Shown here: positions 6,894 through 13,791 of the stretch, piece by piece
Layout of the letters: each line of letters opens with the position of its first letter
Numbering within the stretch: position 1 is the stretch's first letter
Source: CAYZXL01 sp964482435
Lineage (GTDB): Bacteria; Auribacterota; JABMQX01
NCBI GenBank assembly: GCA_964482435.1
Contig: CAYZXL010000090.1
Location: 1 to 13,791 of the forward strand
Length of the DNA stretch: 13,791 bases
Direction: 5' to 3'
Position numbers and translations under genes: made by a program
The notes under the pieces: generated by a model
Told to the model about the DNA's origin: nothing
The model's input: the letters and a program-made list of their open reading frames with translations, nothing else
The model's database searches: none

Positions 6894-7958
6894 ATGCAGT
6901 CAGACGAATTCAAGTTAGCGGCGATTGTGGAACGGCTTGTAATTCTCAGCATTCTCGTTGGGCTTCTCGTCATTCATCTGGTTGTGGTGCAGAAACTCCC
7001 GTTTCTGGGCTTCTACTATCTGCCGGTGTTGCTCGCGGGATATTTCTGCGGCAAGAGAATTGCCCTGCAGTTGAGCGTGCTGGCCGTTTTTCTGGTTGTG
7101 TTGTATTCGGTCGTGGAACCGGGGAAGATGGCGCCCGAAATCGCGAGGAATCGTGAGCGGCTTGCTGCGCTCGATCGTTCCTCGTCGGAGGCCAACAGGG
7201 TTGCTGACAGAATCAGCGCCGAAAAGTTCAAGCTTCACTTTTCTCTGGTGACGTGGGGAGCGTTCCTCATCCTTTCGGCCGTAACGTCGAGCATCCTTTA
7301 CGACCAGAAGCAGCGGAGAATTCGGGATCTTAAGAGCGCGTACGCGGGTGTGGTGGAGATTCTGACCAAGTACCTTGAGCTCGCGGACAGGCACTCGGCA
7401 GGGCGGTCAGTCAAGGTGGCGGACCTTGCCACGGAAACTGCCAAACGGCTGAAGCTCGGCGAAGATGCGGTGGAGAACATCCGGATAGGAGCGCTCCTGC
7501 ACGACTTAGGTCGCAAGGAGATTAGTGCGCTGATATTAGAGAAGTCCGCAGAGCTGGGGAGCGAATCTGGAACGAAGATTAGGACGTTCAGCGTCAGCGG
7601 CCAGGAGGTTGTTCGGTCGGTCAGCGCCGTTCTGGAGGGGGTGGCACCAATTCTGAACGTCTATCACGAGTACTTCGTTGGCAAACGAGAAAAGCCTGTC
7701 TCCGATCCGACGACGAAGGGAGCGGAGGTCGTAGCCATCTCCCGCGCTTACTATGACATGGTCACGGGAGCTCCCATGAGGAAGGCCAAATCCCGGCAAG
7801 AGGCGCTGGAACAGATTCGCGCGAGCGCAGGGAGAGAATTTGAGCCTGAGATCGTGGAGGCTTTTGTCAAAGCCGTTGAAGACCTGGAGCCCCGGCCAAA
7901 ATTAGAGGAGCAGGAGTCAGGAAACACATGGCCACCGGGTAGTGCAGGAGGGGATTAG
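6894..7958 (+). CDS. Membrane HD-GYP-related protein with degenerate active site (probable pseudo-phosphodiesterase)
   Basis: A 354-residue protein. Residues 1-137 form a membrane module: TM1 ~13-33, two segments within 40-74 containing F-Y-Y-L-P-V-L-L-A, a charged ~40-residue linker, and TM4 ~115-136. The HD domain spans ~150-330. Compared with canonical HD-GYP proteins, H203-D204 survives, but the GHS histidine is R171, HDIGK reads HDLGR, the THPxxG histidine is F232, HHE reads Y257-H-E, the ADxYDA aspartates are R284 and Y287, and there is no GYP segment. With most metal ligands gone, cyclic-di-GMP hydrolysis is unlikely. It is a paralogue of the next gene, which starts 3 nt after this stop and keeps the ligands, so a regulatory partner role is plausible. 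The Pro/Gly-rich tail after ~335 is probably disordered. Confidence 0.8.
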   Translation: MQSDEFKLAAIVERLVILSILVGLLVIHLVVVQKLPFLGFYYLPVLLAGYFCGKRIALQLSVLAVFLVVLYSVVEPGKMAPEIARNRERLAALDRSSSEANRVADRISAEKFKLHFSLVTWGAFLILSAVTSSILYDQKQRRIRDLKSAYAGVVEILTKYLELADRHSAGRSVKVADLATETAKRLKLGEDAVENIRIGALLHDLGRKEISALILEKSAELGSESGTKIRTFSVSGQEVVRSVSAVLEGVAPILNVYHEYFVGKREKPVSDPTTKGAEVVAISRAYYDMVTGAPMRKAKSRQEALEQIRASAGREFEPEIVEAFVKAVEDLEPRPKLEEQESGNTWPPGSAGGD

Positions 7959-7961
7959 CCC

Positions 7962-8990
7962 ATGGAGAGGGCTAAGCGGTTCATCGCAGAGAATCTGGAA
8001 AAAGTCACCGTTCTCCTGATTCTCATCGGGATCGGAATAATTCACTTCTTTGTTCTCGATAAACTCCCATTTCTCAGCTTTTACTACATCCCGGTCTTGC
8101 TGGCGGCGTGGGGATGCGGTCGGAGAACGGCGCTTTTGGTGAGCGTACTGGCAGTGTTTCTGGTGGTGCTGTACGCAGTGGCATTGCCCTCCAGCTTCGA
8201 CGAAAAGCTGGCCGAGCTGAGTAAAGAGCTTAATGCGTTCACGGCGGCTGGTGCGCCGGGGGCCAAGCTTTCGGCGATTGAGAAAGAGATCGCCGACCGG
8301 AGATTTGACATACACTTCTCGCTGGCGAGCTGGGGGGCATTTCTGATTCTGGCGGCAGTGTTAGTGGGGACGCTTTATGACCAGAAGGAAAAGAGAGCGC
8401 AGGAACTCAGGCACGCTTACGTGGGAATCTTGGAGCTGCTGACAAAATGCCTCGAGTGCACCGACAGACACGTTTTGGGGCACTCCCAGAGGGTCGCGGA
8501 GCTTGCTGTGGAGGTCGCCCGAGAGCTGAAGTTTTCGGAAAGCCTTGTCGAGAAAGTGCGCGTGGGAGGGCTTCTCCACGACATCGGGAAGGTGGACGTC
8601 AGCGTCAGAGCACTTCAGAAGTCCGCCGACCTTTCGGAGGAGGAAAGGAAGGAAATCGGCGCTCATGCTCTGCGAGGGGCGGAAATCCTCCGGTCGGTGG
8701 AGGTAGTTCTCCAGGACGTGATTCCCATTGTGAGGTTTCATCACGAGCGAATGGTCAATCCCGAGGCTGGCGCTCCTGCGCTGCCGGATGCGAAAGTCGG
8801 ACCGGAACTAAGGCTCTGCATAGGAATCATTTCTGCGGCGGATGCCTACGATGCAATTGTGAGCGACCGGCCTTATAGGCCGGGGAAACTCCCGTGGCAG
8901 GCCGTGCAGGAAATTGAAGCGAACGCGGGCACGCAGTTCGATCCGGAGGTTGTTTCCGCCTTGAAGAACGTCATTTCCCGGAAGATTTAG
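7962..8990 (+). CDS. Membrane HD-domain phosphodiesterase (HD-GYP-related, metal site intact)
   Basis: A 342-residue paralogue of the preceding gene with the same membrane module: TM1 ~13-31, F-Y-Y-I-P-V-L-L-A (40-48), a segment to ~74, a helical charged linker 75-117, and TM4 ~118-138. The HD domain (~150-340) keeps the full ligand set: E165, H174 in GHS, H206-D207 with K210 (HDIGK), H235, H260-H261-E262, and D294 in ADAYDA followed by SDRPYR. The G-Y-P signature after HHE is replaced by a proline/alanine loop (267-277), so it is a variant HD-GYP enzyme. Cyclic-di-GMP is the likely substrate by family; another cyclic dinucleotide is possible. AGGAGGGG (7946-7953) lies within the end of the upstream gene, 8 nt before the ATG, so the two genes form an operon with likely coupled translation. 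Confidence 0.85.
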   Translation: MERAKRFIAENLEKVTVLLILIGIGIIHFFVLDKLPFLSFYYIPVLLAAWGCGRRTALLVSVLAVFLVVLYAVALPSSFDEKLAELSKELNAFTAAGAPGAKLSAIEKEIADRRFDIHFSLASWGAFLILAAVLVGTLYDQKEKRAQELRHAYVGILELLTKCLECTDRHVLGHSQRVAELAVEVARELKFSESLVEKVRVGGLLHDIGKVDVSVRALQKSADLSEEERKEIGAHALRGAEILRSVEVVLQDVIPIVRFHHERMVNPEAGAPALPDAKVGPELRLCIGIISAADAYDAIVSDRPYRPGKLPWQAVQEIEANAGTQFDPEVVSALKNVISRKI

Positions 8991-9215
8991 CTACGGGGAA
9001 CCTGCGGCAGCGAGACGAGGGGAGCGGCGATGTTATAGGGGGAAGGAGGCGCCGCACGTGGGGGCATTTTTCGGGAATAGTCGTGAAAATCCCGCCAACC
9101 AGATGATTTACGTCTTCCACGTCCCCTGCCTGGAGGCAAGGCGCGCCTCTCCTGGGGCCGATGTCGGGCTGATGACAAAGCGCGAGCCGAAAGCGGAGGC
9201 GCAGACAAAGGCACG
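8991..9215. other. Convergent intergenic region without a gene
   Basis: These 225 bp separate the stop codons of the HD operon and the CotH-domain gene. I see no credible ORF. GGCGCC...GGGGGC followed by ATTTTTC (about 9050-9070) could be a weak terminator for the HD operon. A small GAGGC/GCCTC hairpin (9133-9149) overlaps the palindrome GGCGCGCC (9140-9147). Neither is strong. Confidence 0.4.
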
Positions 9216-12200
9216 TTACCAGACTTCGACGCGATAGTATCGCTGCTGGAGGGAGGTAAAGCCGTCATCGAATTCGGCGCCGCTGCTGGCATCATGCGGC
9301 CCACCAAGCGGCGACCATTCACCGTCCGGACTTGAAGACCAGTAAACCTGATAATATTTGTGGGCGCTTGTGGGCCATGTGATTTCGAGACGGCCCTCGT
9401 TGACTGCAATTGACGCGATTTCAAAGAAGGACGACGGGTCGAGTGGGTTAGTTCCCGCGGCAAACTCCTGGAGATTAGTCCTTCCGTCGAGGTCGTCGTC
9501 TGCGTCTGCCTGCCGGGATGTGTCGCCGAACCAGGTCGTTTCCCACTCGTCAGGGAGGCCGTCGTCGTCGGTGTCGGGGTCGGGTGCGCCGAGGGGGCGA
9601 ACAACGACGATGTAGTTGCTGTGCACGCGAGCTGGGGGCTGTGCGTTGCCTCCTAAAACCACCTCGCCGCGGTGGAAAAGCTTCTTGTAGAAATCGTGAT
9701 ACCTGGCGTCGCCGTCCTTGTCAACGTATTGCTGGAATCCCGCATTCTCCCAGGTTCCGTCCGCCAGCCATGCGGGCAAAGTCTCGTTGATGCGAAATCC
9801 GACCCACACTTCCACGTCGAAGCTGACGTTGAACGTGATGTACTCGGAGGTAGTGCTGCCTCGATCGGCCTCGGGCCCATTGGGAAGCCGTATTTGAATG
9901 GCGCCGTCGGACAATTGGTCGGGAATGGTGCTGCCTATGTGATACTGTAATTGGTCGGAGTAAACGTAACCTCCGGCGGCGAATTCCTGCACGACAAAGC
10001 TGCTGCCGGTGCTCAAACTGACGTCGCTGACCTCCACGCTGAAGTTGGTGCTGAATTCCACCCTCGTGCCAGGCGCAATTGCGTTACCCAGAGATGACAC
10101 ATCGCTGACGTTGCTGACCGTCAAGGTGTAGGCGCTCCCACCGGACATCAGCGAGGTGGACAGTTCTACGGTTTGCCCATCAGGCTGGAGCGTTGCCGAA
10201 AGGACGCTCAGCCAATTACTCAGGCGGTAGTTCGCGGGGTTGCGAGCGGACATCGGGGTGACAGCTTCGCTGAAAACGATGCGGATCGTGTCCTGATCCA
10301 GTGGTTCTGCGGAGACCACCGTGGGTGGTATATCGTCTGGCGGCGTCTTGACCGCTATCTGCGCAGGCTCTGACCGCATCCCGGCTCCGTTGATCGCAAC
10401 GACCTCGTATTGATAGGAGGTGTTTTCCTGAACGCTGCCGTCCGTGTAGGAAAGGTTCGGAAAGCCGGTCGTGAGCATCTCGCCGTCGCGGCTAACCTCG
10501 TAGCCGAGGATGCCGCTGTCGGGGTCGCTCGCTGGCCCCCAGGATAGGACCACAGTGCGATAGTCCGGCGTTTCCGCGGACAATCCGGTTGGTGAAGCGG
10601 GTGCTGTTGAGTCAACGACGTTCATTGCCTGGAAGGATGTTGGGCTTGACCAGTCACTCCAACGGTCTGTGGTATCCATATGCTTGACCCGCCACTTATA
10701 CCATTGGGTGTATGTAAGGACACTCAATGGTACGGCAACGGAGATGCGATCAATCATATTTTCACGCGAGTCCCAGAGGGGATAAGCCCAATCGCCGTCT
10801 TCCTTTATCAGGATCCAGCGGCTTGCCTTATGGCTGTCTCCGTTCGGGTCGGAAAAGGCAGACGAAACCAGAAGCGGTATCCCCGGCGCGCCGCTGCCAT
10901 TGGGCGGGCTGAGGTTGACGGGCTTGGCAGGAATATCCGGGTCCGTAGCCCACGTGAGCATGGTTGTTCTGCGACTGTTGATCCAGTTTTTCAAGCCAGC
11001 GATTCTGACGTCGAGGGGCGCGAACAGGTTCTGCCAGGGGTATTGCTCGAGTTGCCCCTGGAAGGGATACGGACTGGGCAAGGGCATCTGGTCCCATCGG
11101 TCGCGGTCGGCTTCCGCCATTTCGATGATAAGGTTTCGCCATTCGTCAATGATTGGAGAGATGTGCTCGGGGGTGTAGATGAGCTGGAGGATTTCCCGCA
11201 ACCGATTTTTGTATTCGGGGCCGAAGCTGCTGGAATATGTCCCAAGAATCTTGCCGACGAACTCATGCTGCCCGCCGCCGTAAGGAACGTCGAAGACCAG
11301 GTCAAGGTCCCAGGGGAAGACTTCCCAGAGATTGTTTTGCGGATTGCGGTAATAGTAGTAGTTCTTTCCGGCGTGAATGTCGGTGTGGTGGATGGCGTCA
11401 ACGATGGCATTGTAGGAATACCAGGACTGGAGGTTCAGGTTGCTCCTCCACCACGTCACCGTCGGCGCGCCGTGATAGCCATCCCAGAAAGCCTGGATGT
11501 CGGCCTCGTTGAGGGGCGGGATGTCGTTGATTTCCTTCTCCCATTTTCCGTTGAGAGCACCGGTGTCAATCTTGTAGAGGTTGCCGGTCAGAGCATGACT
11601 GTGAGTTTTGAGAAGATTGTCGTCGGGCTGCTCCACCTCCGTAAAGATGCCGTAGAAATCCCCCTTGTACTGGTCAGCTCCAGTTTCACTCACGTCGTCA
11701 ATGATTCGGAGATGAACAAAAGTCGTGTAAGAGAATCGCACGCCAGCGTCCCTGAACAGGCGCTGTCCGAGAGATTCGTATATTCCCTCTTCCCCGCGTT
11801 TGCCCGTCCAGACTTGCTGAATGTTCGAGTTGAGGTTGAGCTTCTTTCTCTTCTCGGGAAAAAGCTCCCCGTAGTTGTCCTTCATGACGAAGCGGCGACC
11901 CCGGTTGAACTTGATTTTGTAGGCACGCTTGTGCTGGTGGTAGCGGTGCACGCCCCCCCTCAGCCGGAAGTAGATGTGGTCGTACACTTCCCCGTCATAG
12001 ACGAACGTCCCCCGCCATCGAAAATCGTGCCGCCCGACCCCATCCCAGAACTGGATTTCCTTGTACTCGCACTCTAAAACGTCATCCGCCTTGGCTATCA
12101 GGTGATAGACAGGGAGCTTGGTCAGGACCGTGTGGGTCCTCGGTTGGCCCAGGTAGGTGACGGGCGCGTAATACGGCGGAACGCCGTTGTAAACGAAATA

Positions 12201-13613
12201 GGCATAGTTCGCCGACGGATCGGATTCTCGCGGGGCGCGGTCAAGCTTTTGCTCGGGCGAGGCGTCCCGAGCGTAAATGATATAACGTACCAACGTACGA
12301 TGAAGCTGAGGAGGAAGCGTCGCAGAATAGATGCCGTTGTTGGCTGCGACGTCTCCGTCGAGGCCTTCGTCGTTCATGTTCGCGGTTGTCCAGTTGGTCT
12401 TATATTCGGCATCGAAGATGCGGATATACTGGCCTGGAAGAACCGCCTGATATTCCACCCAGACCGCGGCAAGTCCGTCGGCGTCTCTGACCTTCGCGGT
12501 GATGAGCACCATGTCGCTCTCTTTTGGCTGGTCGGGAGTATGGTCGGCTTTCGTGATGTAGGGGGCGTTGTTGATGGAGAAAGCGGCGTTTTGCCGACCG
12601 GGCGAAGAAGGGGAGCCATCCTCCCAGTTTCTGCCAAAGTCGTTGTCGTCGTACGGGTTGATAAGCTCCAGAGAAGGTCCTTCACCGTCCGGGAGAATCG
12701 GCCACGGGTCGTTGTCCTTGAAGTCAACGTAGTCCGCGATGATGCCATCCGGGGTTCTCAGCGCGACTGCCTGCCCGCCGGTGGAGGTCAATCCCTGGAA
12801 GTTTCCCCAAACTTTCGTCCCCGGATAGCGACTCACCAACCATTTCTCGTCGGCTGCGATGACGATGTATTCTCCGGGAAGAATCGTCGCGGTCGAGACG
12901 AAACTGAAACTCGCCTCCCCCACAAGCCGCCATCCGGCAAGAGAAATTTCCTGGCTGCCGATGTTGAGAATCTCGATGAACTTCTCTTTTTGCTCCGCAG
13001 AAAGCGGGTGGTACATGATTTCGTTGATGACCACGTCGGTATGATGGGCAAGCGGATTGTACTGCGAGTTTTGCTTCCCGGGCGTTCCCAGAGGCGATTC
13101 AGAAAGACTCGGCCCCCAGTTCGAGAAGACGCTGTTGTCCGAGGACGGATTTATGAGTTCCAGCGAAGGGCCTCTTCCGTCCGGTTCAGATGGCCATGGG
13201 AGTTCATCCCCATAGTCCACCTCGTCAATAACCTGGGGCGTCAGCGAGGCGTCAACAAGGGTTATCTTCTCGCCCGCGTTCTCGAGGCGCCCATCGAAAT
13301 CCCCGATGGTGTTGCTAATGTCGTAGTACGCCGCGACCTGGGCGGAGTTCTTGCACACGACTATGTAGTCCCCCGCCGGAAGGACGTAGGTGGGAAAAGT
13401 GAAATATATCCCCTCGGTAAAAGCCCAGCCGCTCAGGTCAACGGCTTCGCTGCCGGTGTTGTGTAGCTCAATGTACTCGTAGTCATCGTCCAGCCCCTGG
13501 TCATCGGAAGGGTTGTACATGATCTCATTGATGATCACCTCGCCAAACGCAAGGCGATAAAAAAGAGCAAACGTGATGCTGATGGCGGAGAAAAACGCTT
13601 TCCGTAACGTCAT
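9216..13613 (-). CDS. Large exported multi-domain protein: two lamin-tail domains, CotH kinase, FN3 and calcium-loop domains
   Basis: A 1465-residue secreted protein with signal peptide 1-24. Lamin-tail domains (V-I-I-N-E-I-M-Y, a W of LSGW/LAGW, closing P-S-L-E-L-I-N-P) span ~25-155 and ~193-320. An Ig-like segment with a D-G-D-V-A-A-N-N-G-I-Y motif spans ~350-475. The CotH domain spans ~500-885: G-D-F-Y-G-I-F-T-E-V-E-Q-P-D (651-664), T-D-I-H-A-G-K-N-Y-Y-Y-Y-R (744-756) and P-W-D-L-D (767-771) keep the residues needed for CotH protein phosphorylation. Then come fibronectin-like domains (~890-1000, 1004-1090), an SbsA/Big-like Ig domain (~1095-1190), a beta-sandwich (~1195-1340), a calcium-loop segment (D-T-D-D-D-G-L-P-D-E-W, 1347-1357, and a second at ~1370-1382) and a final beta domain. 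There is no sortase or PEP-CTERM anchor. The target is unknown. AAGGA lies 6-8 nt before the ATG. Confidence 0.88.
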   Translation of the reverse strand: MTLRKAFFSAISITFALFYRLAFGEVIINEIMYNPSDDQGLDDDYEYIELHNTGSEAVDLSGWAFTEGIYFTFPTYVLPAGDYIVVCKNSAQVAAYYDISNTIGDFDGRLENAGEKITLVDASLTPQVIDEVDYGDELPWPSEPDGRGPSLELINPSSDNSVFSNWGPSLSESPLGTPGKQNSQYNPLAHHTDVVINEIMYHPLSAEQKEKFIEILNIGSQEISLAGWRLVGEASFSFVSTATILPGEYIVIAADEKWLVSRYPGTKVWGNFQGLTSTGGQAVALRTPDGIIADYVDFKDNDPWPILPDGEGPSLELINPYDDNDFGRNWEDGSPSSPGRQNAAFSINNAPYITKADHTPDQPKESDMVLITAKVRDADGLAAVWVEYQAVLPGQYIRIFDAEYKTNWTTANMNDEGLDGDVAANNGIYSATLPPQLHRTLVRYIIYARDASPEQKLDRAPRESDPSANYAYFVYNGVPPYYAPVTYLGQPRTHTVLTKLPVYHLIAKADDVLECEYKEIQFWDGVGRHDFRWRGTFVYDGEVYDHIYFRLRGGVHRYHQHKRAYKIKFNRGRRFVMKDNYGELFPEKRKKLNLNSNIQQVWTGKRGEEGIYESLGQRLFRDAGVRFSYTTFVHLRIIDDVSETGADQYKGDFYGIFTEVEQPDDNLLKTHSHALTGNLYKIDTGALNGKWEKEINDIPPLNEADIQAFWDGYHGAPTVTWWRSNLNLQSWYSYNAIVDAIHHTDIHAGKNYYYYRNPQNNLWEVFPWDLDLVFDVPYGGGQHEFVGKILGTYSSSFGPEYKNRLREILQLIYTPEHISPIIDEWRNLIIEMAEADRDRWDQMPLPSPYPFQGQLEQYPWQNLFAPLDVRIAGLKNWINSRRTTMLTWATDPDIPAKPVNLSPPNGSGAPGIPLLVSSAFSDPNGDSHKASRWILIKEDGDWAYPLWDSRENMIDRISVAVPLSVLTYTQWYKWRVKHMDTTDRWSDWSSPTSFQAMNVVDSTAPASPTGLSAETPDYRTVVLSWGPASDPDSGILGYEVSRDGEMLTTGFPNLSYTDGSVQENTSYQYEVVAINGAGMRSEPAQIAVKTPPDDIPPTVVSAEPLDQDTIRIVFSEAVTPMSARNPANYRLSNWLSVLSATLQPDGQTVELSTSLMSGGSAYTLTVSNVSDVSSLGNAIAPGTRVEFSTNFSVEVSDVSLSTGSSFVVQEFAAGGYVYSDQLQYHIGSTIPDQLSDGAIQIRLPNGPEADRGSTTSEYITFNVSFDVEVWVGFRINETLPAWLADGTWENAGFQQYVDKDGDARYHDFYKKLFHRGEVVLGGNAQPPARVHSNYIVVVRPLGAPDPDTDDDGLPDEWETTWFGDTSRQADADDDLDGRTNLQEFAAGTNPLDPSSFFEIASIAVNEGRLEITWPTSAHKYYQVYWSSSPDGEWSPLGGPHDASSGAEFDDGFTSLQQRYYRVEVW

Positions 13614-13692
13614 GACCTTTCCTTCGACCTGTCAGACAAGTAGTCGGCGCGAGCACTGAAGGGGGCCGGGTTCAGCACGCTAATTCCTATAC

Positions 13693-13721
13693 ATTATACC
13701 ACAACAGCAGCTTCTTCTCAA
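13693..13721 (-). promoter_or_regulatory. Strong sigma70-type promoter of the CotH-domain gene
   Basis: The minus strand reads TTGAGA (13721 to 13716), exactly 17 nt, then a perfect TATAAT (13698 to 13693). Transcription would start near 13686, giving a leader of about 73 nt before the ATG at 13613. It is the best-matching promoter in the window. Confidence 0.7.
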
Positions 13722-13791
13722 TACTCGTGCAGATGTCGCAGCTCTGGGGAACAAGGGGGCGGTGAGAGGCAGGGCAGAGGGATGTGGGAGG

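Noticed and set aside
8987..9604. A 205-codon minus-strand ORF across the end of the CotH-domain gene and the spacer
   Set aside because: It is out of frame with a real gene for most of its length and is rich in Pro, Ser and Arg; its tail in 8991-9215 alone is not convincing.
10680..12077. A 465-codon plus-strand ORF opposite the CotH-domain gene
   Set aside because: It is antisense to a clearly recognisable CotH coding region, its protein has no domain-like pattern, and its length follows from the codon bias of the real gene.
12102..13466. A 454-codon plus-strand ORF opposite the lamin-tail domains
   Set aside because: It has an Arg/Val-rich, domainless translation and mirrors the real minus-strand gene.
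13746..13788. G-runs at the right edge as a G-quadruplex
   Set aside because: The runs are short and one loop would be 12 nt; in a purine-rich stretch at the window edge this is weak.
1..13791. CRISPR arrays, tRNA or rRNA genes, insertion sequences
   Set aside because: I saw no regularly spaced repeats, cloverleaf or rRNA-like sequence, and no transposase.

Overview
The window looks like a chromosomal segment of a free-living, envelope-rich bacterium of moderately high G+C. Long multi-domain exported proteins (lamin-tail, CotH, FN3 and calcium-loop domains), a heparinase II/III-like lipoprotein and a GH35-like protein are typical of Planctomycetota/Lentisphaerota-like or related candidate phyla. 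This placement is a guess from protein style: there is no rRNA or other phylogenetic marker in the window. Genes use recognisable Shine-Dalgarno sequences, and several have good sigma70-type promoters.

Region 1-915 is the most unusual part. Read on the minus strand it has the layout of integron gene cassettes: a GTTAGAC core site at 909-915, a small Cys-rich ORF (455-886), a 58-bp folded attC-like site (379-436), then a second small ORF (11-340) that runs toward the left edge. No integrase is in the window. The outer core site lies at the broken end of a DNRLRE-type exported protein gene (898-1362), so the cassettes appear to have inserted into that gene.

Region 1362-1598 is a divergent promoter region. 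It serves the truncated DNRLRE gene leftward and, rightward, a 699-residue heparinase II/III-like lipoprotein (1598-3697). The latter converges on a GH35-like exported protein (3768-6371, minus) whose catalytic motifs are partly lost. A probable 64-codon gene lies upstream of it on the same strand (6490-6684).

Region 6788-8990 holds a well-formed promoter and a two-gene operon of paralogous membrane HD-domain (HD-GYP-related) proteins separated by 3 nt. The first has lost most of the metal ligands and the second keeps them, which suggests a regulatory pseudoenzyme next to an active phosphodiesterase.

Region 9216-13613 (minus) is one 1465-residue exported protein: two lamin-tail domains, a CotH kinase domain, FN3/Ig-like domains, a beta-sandwich and a calcium-binding loop segment. 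Its promoter (13693-13721) has a consensus -10 box. The genes between 1598 and 13613 fit a common theme of extracellular polysaccharide processing and cell-surface structure, with possible cyclic-dinucleotide control; this link is inference from proximity only.
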